This document shows, in pieces, positions 44,624 through 50,484 of a stretch of DNA of 50,484 bases. The stretch lies in the NCBI GenBank assembly GCA_900538465.1, contig UPXV01000020.1, positions 1 through 50,484 of the forward strand, read 5' to 3'. Source of the DNA: an uncultured Erysipelotrichaceae bacterium. Its GTDB lineage: Bacteria > Bacillota_I > Bacilli_A > Erysipelotrichales > Coprobacillaceae. The notes beneath the pieces are model-generated. The model saw only the letters and a list, made by a program, of their open reading frames with translations. It did no database searches and had not been told where the DNA came from. Made by a program: the position numbers and the translations under genes. Every line of letters starts with the position of its first letter. Within the stretch, counting starts at the first letter, position 1.

Positions 44624-45376
44624 TCACTTATAAAAATATCCTGTAATCACAAAGTTTCCTTGCTTTGTTTGACGATTTTCATCAGCAATTTTCACTCTTC
44701 CATGACGCTTGAAGGATATTATATCATTATTATGACATAAAAAGCTAACTTCTTCAACCACTTTATGATTGACTTTGACATTTCCTGCACGAATAGCTTC
44801 ACTAGCACTTTGTCGAGAAACTTTATATAATGTAGAAACCAATTTATCTAAACGCAAACTAGATACAAAATAAGTTTTTGTAATGAACTGATGTTGAATT
44901 TCTAAAGATTCTGTCGATATTTTCAGATGAATCTTTGATTTCTTTATTTGTTTTAAATGATCTTGAATATAAGGAAATGTTTGTTTTGTACATGCAAAGT
45001 AAATATGTTGTTGATCATCAATATCTCCAATGCATTCTCTTTTGATACCAAGATTCATTAATGCACCTAAAATATCTTTGTGTTGAAGTTTGCCGAACTG
45101 TTGATTATAGCTAACTTCCACCACTATAATTTCAAAATCTTCTTTTTTAATTTCATAAAAATCTGGACAAATGATCATCCTTTGATTTTCTGCATTTTGA
45201 AAACCGCCAAATCTTTCAACTTTCAATTCTTGTTGTCCGATAATCTTATAAACAATCTCTTGTTGATGGGGATTGTAAAATGGTGTGAGAATCATCCTTT
45301 GATGATAGAGTGCTTGATATTGATAGTCTTGAATCTTTCTAACGAAAGTTTCATCACCCTTAAAATGTTCTAACAT
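44624..45376 (-). CDS. ylmH: YlmH-type S4 RNA-binding protein
   Basis: The ~250-residue protein has an N-terminal domain with LEHFKGDETFVRKIQDYQYQ and MILTPFYNPHQQEIVYKIIG, a central domain (DILGALMNLGIKRECIGDI) and a C-terminal S4 domain (LRLDKLVSTLYKVSRQSASEAIRAGNVKVNHKVV). YlmH binds ribosomes or RNA and belongs to the division cluster. The ATG start lacks a visible Shine-Dalgarno site; a perfect 22-bp palindrome with a T-rich tail ends about 12 bases before it. Confidence 0.88.
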   Translation of the reverse strand: MLEHFKGDETFVRKIQDYQYQALYHQRMILTPFYNPHQQEIVYKIIGQQELKVERFGGFQNAENQRMIICPDFYEIKKEDFEIIVVEVSYNQQFGKLQHKDILGALMNLGIKRECIGDIDDQQHIYFACTKQTFPYIQDHLKQIKKSKIHLKISTESLEIQHQFITKTYFVSSLRLDKLVSTLYKVSRQSASEAIRAGNVKVNHKVVEEVSFLCHNNDIISFKRHGRVKIADENRQTKQGNFVITGYFYK

Positions 45377-45388
45377 AATCAAAAAGAA

Positions 45389-45410
45389 AGTATTAGCAAT
45401 TGCTAATACT
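45389..45410 (-). terminator. terminator or attenuator between sepF and ylmH
   Basis: A perfect 22-base palindrome (AGTATTAGCAA / TTGCTAATACT) is followed on the minus strand by TTCTTTTTG. It lies between the sepF stop and the ylmH start; no separate ylmH promoter is obvious, so it may only partly stop transcription. Confidence 0.7.
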
Positions 45411-45415
45411 CCATA

Positions 45416-45859
45416 TTATTCCTCTGTTTCATTGGCATCCATAGTAATATTACCAGAAACGCCAATATTTTTAGGTGTACACAAGAAAATCTTAGGACCA
45501 ATTTGTTGGATATCTCCTTCAATGGCGAAAATAACACCACTTAAGAAATCAATAACACGTTTAGATTGTTCCTTTTGTAAACGATGCAAATTCACAACAG
45601 CAGCACGTTTTTGTTTCAAATAAATTGCAATCTCTTGTGTTTCGCTATATGCTCTTGGTTCAAATAAAACCAAATGACTATCTTTATTTGCACTCAATGC
45701 TCTTACGGCATCACTTGTTTTTGTAGATTTTGCTTTTTCAAACATACTTGTTGACTTTACAGGTTCTTCTTCTGCATCTATTTCAACATCATCATATACA
45801 TCTTCATCATCGTCTTCTTCTTCAAAAAACCATTTTTTTACTTTTTGTCCGTATCCCAT
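45416..45859 (-). CDS. sepF: SepF cell division protein
   Basis: The 147-residue protein has an N-terminal amphipathic helix (GQKVKKWFFE), a very acidic linker (EEEDDDEDVYDDVEIDAEEE) and a C-terminal SepF core (SHLVLFEPRAYSETQEIAIYLKQKRAAVVNLHRLQKEQSKRVIDFLSGVIFAIEGDIQQIGPKIFLCTPKNI). It anchors FtsZ rings to the membrane and bundles FtsZ. AAGGAGG precedes the start. The usual ylmD, ylmE and ylmG neighbours are missing. Confidence 0.93.
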   Translation of the reverse strand: MGYGQKVKKWFFEEEDDDEDVYDDVEIDAEEEPVKSTSMFEKAKSTKTSDAVRALSANKDSHLVLFEPRAYSETQEIAIYLKQKRAAVVNLHRLQKEQSKRVIDFLSGVIFAIEGDIQQIGPKIFLCTPKNIGVSGNITMDANETEE

Positions 45860-45948
45860 GAGGTAACCTCCTTATATTTCCTTAACTTATTATACCATAA
45901 CATCTTTATGAAAAAAAGAGAAAAATGTATACAATCCCGATAATCAAA

Positions 45949-45972
45949 AAAGATAGTTGATTCACTACCTTT
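45949..45972 (-). terminator. terminator after ylmC
   Basis: The minus-strand stem AAAGGTAGT / ACTATCTTT (one G-U pair) with a 6-base loop is followed by TTTTGATT. It abuts the ylmC stop and separates the sporulation genes from sepF. Confidence 0.75.
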
Positions 45973-46212
45973 TTAACATTCTACATTGACAAGAATGACA
46001 TCTTCTCCAATGGTTATAATATTTTCAATAGGAATTAAAAATGTTGGTGGTCCCTTAAAAATACAAATCAGTTTAAAAGCAGAAACCCTTTCAACAATCA
46101 ATGCTTGGATACATCGACAACAAGGATCAATTTCAACATCAACAACATATCCTATTTTTGTTCCAGTCGATGCATTGACCACATCTTTACTTTGCAAAGT
46201 TACAAAACGCAT
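45973..46212 (-). CDS. ylmC: YlmC/YmxH family PRC-barrel sporulation protein
   Basis: The 79-residue protein has the YlmC/YmxH pattern: LQSKDVVNASTGTKIGYVVDVEIDP, ALIVE, and FLIPIENIITIGEDVILVNV. Two adjacent Cys (CCRC) occur in the middle. It is a small beta-barrel protein of unknown role, linked to sporulation by position and conservation. It lies 24 bases after sigG, likely co-transcribed. Confidence 0.88.
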   Translation of the reverse strand: MRFVTLQSKDVVNASTGTKIGYVVDVEIDPCCRCIQALIVERVSAFKLICIFKGPPTFLIPIENIITIGEDVILVNVEC

Positions 46213-46236
46213 AATATCACCATTTCATTATATGCA

Positions 46237-47019
46237 TTACGAACTCATATATTTCTTTAAATGTGATAAAGCTTGTTTTTCGATTCGTGAAACTTGGGCT
46301 TGTGAAACAAACAAGTCTTGTGCAATTTCACTTTGTGTATGTCCTTTAAAATATCTTTCTTGAATGATTTGTAATTCTTTTTGATTTAAATGATTCATAG
46401 CTTCATATAAATCTATCTTATTTTGCATATCTTCAATCAGATGACGTCTATCAGGAATCTGACTTTCTAAATCCATTTGACCATTTCCATCATTTTGAAC
46501 TTCCTGAGATAGAGATGTCACACTATTGGTTGAGGACAAAGCTTCAACCAATTGATATTCATCAACTTCTAAAATTTGTGAGAGTTCTTTGGTTGATGCT
46601 TCTTTATGATGTTTTTTGGTATATTCTTCATTGGCTAATAAGGCTTTATATGCCAAATCACGCATGGAACGAGGAATTCGCATAGGTGAATTATCTCGAA
46701 TATAACGTTTGATTTCACCTATAATCAAGGGAACTGCATAGGTGGAAAAACGGACATCTAATGATGTATCAAAGTTATCTATGGCTTTAATTAAGCCTAT
46801 AACTCCAACTTGAAATAAATCATCTAAATTATTAACTCTTTGATGATATTTTTGAACTAATGATAAAACTAATTTTAAATTTGCAAGAACCAATTGTTCT
46901 TTTATTTTTTCATCATGACTTTGATGATATTGATCTAATAATTGCATGGTTTGTTGATGGGTTAATTTTTCAAAATCATTAAATTGATAACCACTAAGTT
47001 CAACTTTATACTTTGCCAT
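46237..47019 (-). CDS. sigG: sporulation sigma factor SigG
   Basis: Forespore sigma-70 factor of 260 residues. The N-terminal KYKVELSGYQFNDFEKLT matches the sigma-G signature, region 2 has DDLFQVGVIGLIKAIDNFD and VRFSTYAVPLIIGEIKRYIRDN, and region 4 has HTQSEIAQDLFVSQAQVSRIEKQAL. It stands 43 bases after sigE, as in Bacillus, and the gap holds a sequence like a sigma-F promoter. AAGGAG precedes the start. Confidence 0.93.
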   Translation of the reverse strand: MAKYKVELSGYQFNDFEKLTHQQTMQLLDQYHQSHDEKIKEQLVLANLKLVLSLVQKYHQRVNNLDDLFQVGVIGLIKAIDNFDTSLDVRFSTYAVPLIIGEIKRYIRDNSPMRIPRSMRDLAYKALLANEEYTKKHHKEASTKELSQILEVDEYQLVEALSSTNSVTSLSQEVQNDGNGQMDLESQIPDRRHLIEDMQNKIDLYEAMNHLNQKELQIIQERYFKGHTQSEIAQDLFVSQAQVSRIEKQALSHLKKYMSS

Positions 47020-47040
47020 AATTTCGACTCCTTCGATAGA

Positions 47041-47068
47041 AGTCTCACCAATTTATTTGACATTATTC
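47041..47068 (-). promoter_or_regulatory. candidate sigma-F promoter of sigG
   Basis: On the minus strand, GAATA (47064-47068), a 14-bp spacer and GGTGAGACT (47041-47049). This fits the sigma-F forms GHATR and GGHRARHTX with one mismatch and overlaps the sigE stop codon. In Bacillus subtilis sigG is transcribed by sigma-F. Confidence 0.45.
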
Positions 47069-47755
47069 ATCATCATTTAATTTATTTCTGAGTTTTCTGA
47101 TAATCTTTTTTTCTAATCTTGATATATATGATTGTGATATTCCTAAAACTTCAGCAACATCTTTTTGAGTTAATTCTTCATGCCCAATTAAACCATAACG
47201 CATCATTAAGATTTGTTGTTCGCGTTTATTTAAATGATGTAAAGCTTTATAAAACTTCTCTTTTTGATCATTGTGTTCAATTTCATCTTGAACAATATCT
47301 TTATCTGTTCCAATAATATCCGATAACAGCAATTCATTGCCATCATAATCAACATTTAAAGGTTCATCTAAAGAAATTTCTTGACGTAATTTGTTGTTTT
47401 TTCTTAAAAACATCAAAATTTCATTTTCGATACAACGTGAAGCATATGTTGCCAGTTTAATATTTTTATCCATATTAAATGTATTCACAGCCTTCACCAA
47501 CCCAATTGTTCCAATACTAATCAAATCTTCTAAACTTCCATTTTGTAAAGAATCATACTTTTTAGCGACATAGACAACCAAACGCAAATTGTGTTCAATC
47601 AATAAATCTCTTGCTTGTTCATCCCCTTGTTGTAATTTTATTAATGCTGCTTCTTCATCTTTTCCTTTCAATGGTGCTTTTAAAACATCATGTCTACCAA
47701 TATAAAAAAGACCTTTCCTTCTTCTAAACAAACTTTTAAGCCATTGTAAAATCAT
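47063..47755 (-). CDS. sigE: sporulation sigma factor SigE (pro-form)
   Basis: Mother-cell sigma factor. The start MILQWLKSLF is chosen for GGAGG about 8 bases before it; its ATG overlaps the spoIIGA stop (ATGA). A short basic, hydrophobic pro-region (RRRKGLF) precedes YIGRHDVLKAPLK, which aligns with the Bacillus processing site. The cut would fall near residue 17, against 27 in Bacillus. Region 2 SLEDLISIGTIGLVKAVNTF and region 4 TQKDVAEVLGISQSYISRLEKKII are typical. Activation needs the protease SpoIIGA encoded directly upstream. Confidence 0.93.
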   Translation of the reverse strand: MILQWLKSLFRRRKGLFYIGRHDVLKAPLKGKDEEAALIKLQQGDEQARDLLIEHNLRLVVYVAKKYDSLQNGSLEDLISIGTIGLVKAVNTFNMDKNIKLATYASRCIENEILMFLRKNNKLRQEISLDEPLNVDYDGNELLLSDIIGTDKDIVQDEIEHNDQKEKFYKALHHLNKREQQILMMRYGLIGHEELTQKDVAEVLGISQSYISRLEKKIIRKLRNKLNDDE

Positions 47756-48474
47756 AATAAGCCTCCTAATAATTGAGAATTTAAAATGCAATCATACTCA
47801 CTAGATGACATAACTCCTACGTAAACATGATGTAAAGTTTGATGATTAATTTCTATTTCATCCATCATCATTATATCAACTTCTTCTTGTTTTAATGCTG
47901 TTTCTATCTGTATTGTCCCAACCTTTTCATAATCTCCCATTAACTCTTTTGTAATAAAAATAACAGGATAACCTTGATAAAAAACTTTATTTCCACTATC
48001 TACAAATCCTAAACACTTCTTATTCAAAAAACAAACATCAACCAATTCATCTCCATGAATCTTGTGTTGGCAAAAAGAAATATAAAAATAAAAAATACAA
48101 ATAACCATTATAGATATGATAAATAAAGAAAGAAAATCAAACCCTTCAATTAATAAAACGGATTGAAAAATCAAAGATGAAGGTAACATCATATCTATAA
48201 ATGATAATAAAGAAATATAAATAAAAAGAAATAAAGGATAATAAATATAAGTCAATCTTCTAAAATAAAAAAGAGTTAAGAGTAAGTCATATAGTAAGAG
48301 GAACCCATCAAAGAAATCTACAAAGAGAAAAAGAATAGATATGTTATAGGTAAGCACATATTTGAACAGTTCTTTTATAGTCATTTTTAAATTTAATAAA
48401 AAACATAATAATTCAAATGTCATGAAAATCATCAATGCATTGATGACATATGTTATCTCTAAATAGACCTCCAT
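47752..48474 (-). CDS. spoIIGA: SpoIIGA pro-sigma-E processing protease
   Basis: Membrane aspartic protease that activates sigma-E. The N-terminal ~135 residues hold about five hydrophobic segments (starting MEVYLEITYVINALMIFMTF). The C-terminal protease part has VDSGNKVFYQGYPVIFI with the catalytic Asp at 159 (D-S-G motif). It is 240 residues against ~310 in Bacillus. The ribosome site of sigE is encoded in its last codons (LGGLL). GTGGGGTG precedes its own ATG. Confidence 0.87.
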   Translation of the reverse strand: MEVYLEITYVINALMIFMTFELLCFLLNLKMTIKELFKYVLTYNISILFLFVDFFDGFLLLYDLLLTLFYFRRLTYIYYPLFLFIYISLLSFIDMMLPSSLIFQSVLLIEGFDFLSLFIISIMVICIFYFYISFCQHKIHGDELVDVCFLNKKCLGFVDSGNKVFYQGYPVIFITKELMGDYEKVGTIQIETALKQEEVDIMMMDEIEINHQTLHHVYVGVMSSSEYDCILNSQLLGGLL

Positions 48475-48491
48475 GATTTCACCCCACTTCT

Positions 48492-48524
48492 ATTATAGAA
48501 AATCATGCTAGAAAACATTGTCAA
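48492..48524 (-). promoter_or_regulatory. candidate Spo0A-dependent spoIIG promoter
   Basis: On the minus strand, perfect TTGACA (48519-48524) and perfect TATAAT (48492-48497) are 21 bp apart, far over the normal 17. Bacillus spoIIG has the same oddity (22 bp) and needs Spo0A~P. TTTGACA also reads as a 0A box. A weaker -10, CATGAT, stands at the normal 17-bp spacing (48502-48507), so the choice is open. Confidence 0.55.
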
Positions 48525-48592
48525 AGAAAAGCGAAGTTTTTAAAGAATTATAAGTTCATCTTTTATTTTTTACAGAAATTCCCAGGATAAAA

Positions 48593-48635
48593 GTTGCATA
48601 TTTTCATTGATTATGCAACATTATTGTAATAAAAT
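48593..48635 (+). promoter_or_regulatory. promoter with 8-bp dyad operator for the Y-family polymerase operon
   Basis: A perfect inverted repeat GTTGCATA (48593-48600) and TATGCAAC (48612-48619) with an 11-bp centre is placed across the promoter: TTGATT (48607-48612), a 17-bp spacer and TAAAAT (48630-48635). A bound dimer would block the -35. It is not the LexA box of Gram-positive bacteria. Confidence 0.6.
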
Positions 48636-48656
48636 AAGATTGTGAGGTGAAAGCAG

Positions 48657-49913
48657 ATGCAAACAAGAATATATTTATGTATAGATTTAAAAACATTTTA
48701 TGCCAGTGTTGAGTGTGTAGAAAGAGGATTGGATCCTTTCACTACGAATTTGGTTGTGGCTGATCCTAGTCGTGGTCGTGGTGGCATTTGTTTAGCTATC
48801 AGTCCCAAAATGAAATCTTTAGGAATCAGAAATCGATGTCGTATCTTTGAGATTCCTAAGCATATTTCCTATATAACTGCCTTACCACGTATGAAATTAT
48901 ACATGGAATATGCCGCTAATATATATGCTATTTATCTTAAATATATTTCTCCCGATGATATCTATGTATACTCTATTGATGAAGTCTTTATAGATATTAC
49001 GAAATATTTAAAACTTTATCAACTTTCCCCTCGTCAGTTAGCCAAAAGAATAATTGATGATATCTATCAGTCAACAGGTATTACTGCAACTGTAGGAATG
49101 GGTACAAACTTGTATCTTTCAAAAATTGCTTTAGATATTACAGCCAAACATGTCAAATCACATATTGGTGCTTTGAATCAAAAAATATACCAACAAACCC
49201 TTTGGCATTATCAACCACTAACAGACTTTTGGCAAATTGGTAGAGGAATTTCTAAAAGACTTGATAAACTTGGTTTACATGATATGTATGATATTGCTCA
49301 CTGTCCGCAAGATATTTTATACAAAGAATTTGGCGTTAATGCAGAAATTCTTATTGATCATGCTTGGGGAAAAGAGCCAACAACAATTGCTGATATCAAA
49401 GCTTATAAACCAAAGAATCATTGTATAAGTCAAGGCCAAATTTTATCAACTGATTATCAATATGATGATGCCTTACTAGCTTTAAAAGAAATGGTTGAAT
49501 TAAAAGTTTTGGATTTGGTAGACCAACATCTTGTCAGTAACCATATTTCTTTATATGTTGGCTATTCTAAAAATGTAACGAAAGCCACAGGTGGTTCAAG
49601 AAAAATATCTGTATGTACCAATTCTTATCAAAGGTTATTAGAAGAGTTTATAAATTTATTTCAAGCCACAACAAAACGAAATTATCCGATTCGTCGCATC
49701 AATATATCTTTGACAATCATGGATGAATATTACGAATCTTATGATTTATTTACTGATTTTGAATCTTTAGAAAAAGAAAAAAAGTTACAAAAATCTTTAA
49801 TTGAAATCAAACAAAAATATGGAAAAAATGCTATTTTAAAAGGAATGAATCTTTATGAAAAAGCGACAACAAAACAAAGGAATCGTTTAATTGGTGGTCA
49901 TAATGCCGAATAG
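48657..49913 (+). CDS. Y-family DNA polymerase (UmuC/UvrX-like)
   Basis: Translesion polymerase of 418 residues: first metal-binding Asp in CIDLKTFYASVECVERGLDP, catalytic acids in YSIDEVFIDITKY, helix-hairpin-helix region (FWQIGRGISKRLDKLGLHDMYDIAHC) and a C-terminal little-finger domain. The N-terminal ASVEC and C-terminal architecture match the UvrX/YqjW group of Firmicutes rather than DinB. GAGGTGAAAGC precedes the ATG. It overlaps a YolD-like gene by 11 bases, the common pairing, and has its own dyad-bearing promoter. Confidence 0.9.
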   Translation: MQTRIYLCIDLKTFYASVECVERGLDPFTTNLVVADPSRGRGGICLAISPKMKSLGIRNRCRIFEIPKHISYITALPRMKLYMEYAANIYAIYLKYISPDDIYVYSIDEVFIDITKYLKLYQLSPRQLAKRIIDDIYQSTGITATVGMGTNLYLSKIALDITAKHVKSHIGALNQKIYQQTLWHYQPLTDFWQIGRGISKRLDKLGLHDMYDIAHCPQDILYKEFGVNAEILIDHAWGKEPTTIADIKAYKPKNHCISQGQILSTDYQYDDALLALKEMVELKVLDLVDQHLVSNHISLYVGYSKNVTKATGGSRKISVCTNSYQRLLEEFINLFQATTKRNYPIRRINISLTIMDEYYESYDLFTDFESLEKEKKLQKSLIEIKQKYGKNAILKGMNLYEKATTKQRNRLIGGHNAE

Positions 49914-50229
49914 AAAACATAAAGAAGATCGAGCAAGCATTTTTTTAAGTTTTGATGCTTTAAAGGGATTTAGAGAATATTTAAAACAAAAAGAAAGAAT
50001 CGTTGTAGAAAAAAGAATCCTTTCTGAAGATGAATGTGAAATATTAAATTGGAAAATTCATCAATTACAAAAAGGTATGATCATTTCTCTTATTCATTTT
50101 GATCATGGAGAATATATCAAAACAGAAGGTTTTCTTTCTCAAATTGATTTAGATTACAGTAAAACTTTAACCATTGTTGATAAAAAAATTAATATAAAAG
50201 ATATCATTGATATTGATTATCCTACTTAA
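49903..50229 (+). CDS. YolD-like protein
   Basis: The start is the ATG giving MPNRKHKEDRASIFLSFDAL, after GGTGGT; an earlier in-frame TTG is less likely. The ~108-residue product has the YolD-like pattern (RASIFLSFDALKGFREYL, ILSEDECEILNWKIHQLQKGMIISLIHFDHGEYIKTEGFLSQIDLDYSKTLTIVDKKINIKDIIDID). YolD proteins accompany Y-family polymerases of the UvrX type and are thought to act like UmuD. It is last in this operon, followed by a terminator. Confidence 0.85.
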   Translation: MPNRKHKEDRASIFLSFDALKGFREYLKQKERIVVEKRILSEDECEILNWKIHQLQKGMIISLIHFDHGEYIKTEGFLSQIDLDYSKTLTIVDKKINIKDIIDIDYPT

Positions 50230-50257
50230 AAAAGCAACAGAGTCTTCGTTGCTTTTT
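50229..50257. terminator. bidirectional terminator after the polymerase operon
   Basis: The stem AAAAAGCAAC / GTTGCTTTTT with a 9-base loop begins at the YolD-like stop. A/T runs on both sides let it also serve the converging gene at the window end. Confidence 0.85.
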
Positions 50258-50264
50258 CATTTTA

Positions 50265-50484
50265 TTAAAGATATCTCATAATTAAACTTTGATCCTGTTT
50301 TGAAACATGAAGGTCCATCATTGCTTCTACAAATGTCATATCTTTTGCTGCTGCATAGGTCTTGATAAGATCAATCTTCCCCAATGTTTCACCTTCAAGT
50401 CTTGCCTTCTCTTCGTTTTCTTTTATTAACCTATCCATAATTTCACACATCGCTTGTTGTCCTCCTTTCTCCTCTTTAAAGTAT
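50265..50484 (-). CDS. C-terminal part of an Rpn-family (PD-(D/E)XK) nuclease/transposase-like gene, cut by the window end
   Basis: The frame stays open to the window edge: FKEEKGGQQAMCEIMDRL, then IKENEEKARLEGETLGKIDLIKTYAAAKDMTFVEAMMDLHV and a short end. This pattern (G-G-x-x-x-M-C followed by a charged E-G-x-x-x-G helix and a repeat-like tail) is common at the C-terminus of Rpn / PDDEXK-family putative transposases. The nuclease domain would lie outside the window. An internal ATG after AAGGAGG could start a 61-residue product, but the continuing frame and family pattern favour a longer gene. Confidence 0.5.
   Translation of the reverse strand, partial: YFKEEKGGQQAMCEIMDRLIKENEEKARLEGETLGKIDLIKTYAAAKDMTFVEAMMDLHVSKQDQSLIMRYL

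Noticed and set aside
48540..48656. LexA box before the Y-family polymerase
   Set aside because: No CGAAC-N4-GTTCG-like sequence is present; the dyad found has different arms and spacing.
1..50484. CRISPR array, insertion sequence, tRNA or rRNA genes, integrated phage
   Set aside because: No regularly spaced repeats, no transposase with terminal repeats, no cloverleaf or rRNA motif and no phage gene block were seen; only the Rpn-like fragment at the right edge hints at mobile DNA.

Overview
The window is low-GC, Gram-positive DNA packed with genes, nearly all on the minus strand. The conserved block spoIIGA-sigE-sigG-ylmC-sepF-ylmH-divIVA-T-box-ileS shows a spore-forming Firmicute. The AT-rich codon use and the kinds of accessory proteins suggest a gut Erysipelotrichales / Coprobacillaceae-type bacterium (Coprobacillus, Faecalibacillus or Thomasclavelia relatives). 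That placement is inference; no rRNA or other marker settles it.

Layout, in plus-strand coordinates. 0-14.8 kb is a surface-protein region: a small secreted repeat protein, then one giant sortase-anchored adhesin of about 4,064 residues, currently split in two frames by one base in an A5 tract. Upstream of it lies a SARP/BTAD regulator with a degenerate GGDEF-like C-terminus. 15-19.5 kb is a compact pilus- or secretion-like operon: lipoprotein transglutaminase, GspF/PilC platform protein, four small N-terminally membrane-anchored proteins including a DUF4860 member, and a PilT-type ATPase. 19.6-22.8 kb is a DUF5685 / J-domain / Hsp70 trio. 22.9-30.6 kb is a full chemosensory operon (two cheW, cheA, cheC, cheD, cheR, cheY, one receptor and a receiver-GGDEF cyclase) without flagellar genes or cheB.

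30.8-41.2 kb holds housekeeping and accessory genes: rarA, a methyltransferase, a second diguanylate cyclase with a Cys-rich sensor domain, HAD phosphatases, an Imm5-like protein, DUF4261, mannose-6-phosphate isomerase, DUF523, a D,D-carboxypeptidase and an EamA transporter. 41.2-48.5 kb is the ileS to spoIIGA division/sporulation block. 48.6-50.2 kb is a Y-family polymerase with a YolD-like partner, and the window ends in the 3' end of an Rpn-like nuclease gene.

How the parts may work together (inference): CheA would drive CheY and a receiver-diguanylate cyclase. The SARP regulator of the giant adhesin keeps an RxxD c-di-GMP I-site motif at exactly the GGDEF spacing although its GGDEF signature is lost. 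The neighbouring operon has a PilT-type motor. Together this reads as a surface sensing and attachment locus in which a chemosensory array, c-di-GMP, a retraction-motor pilus-like machine and a very large adhesin are linked. No stretch over about 300 bp lacks a gene, and no tRNA, rRNA, CRISPR array or insertion sequence was seen.
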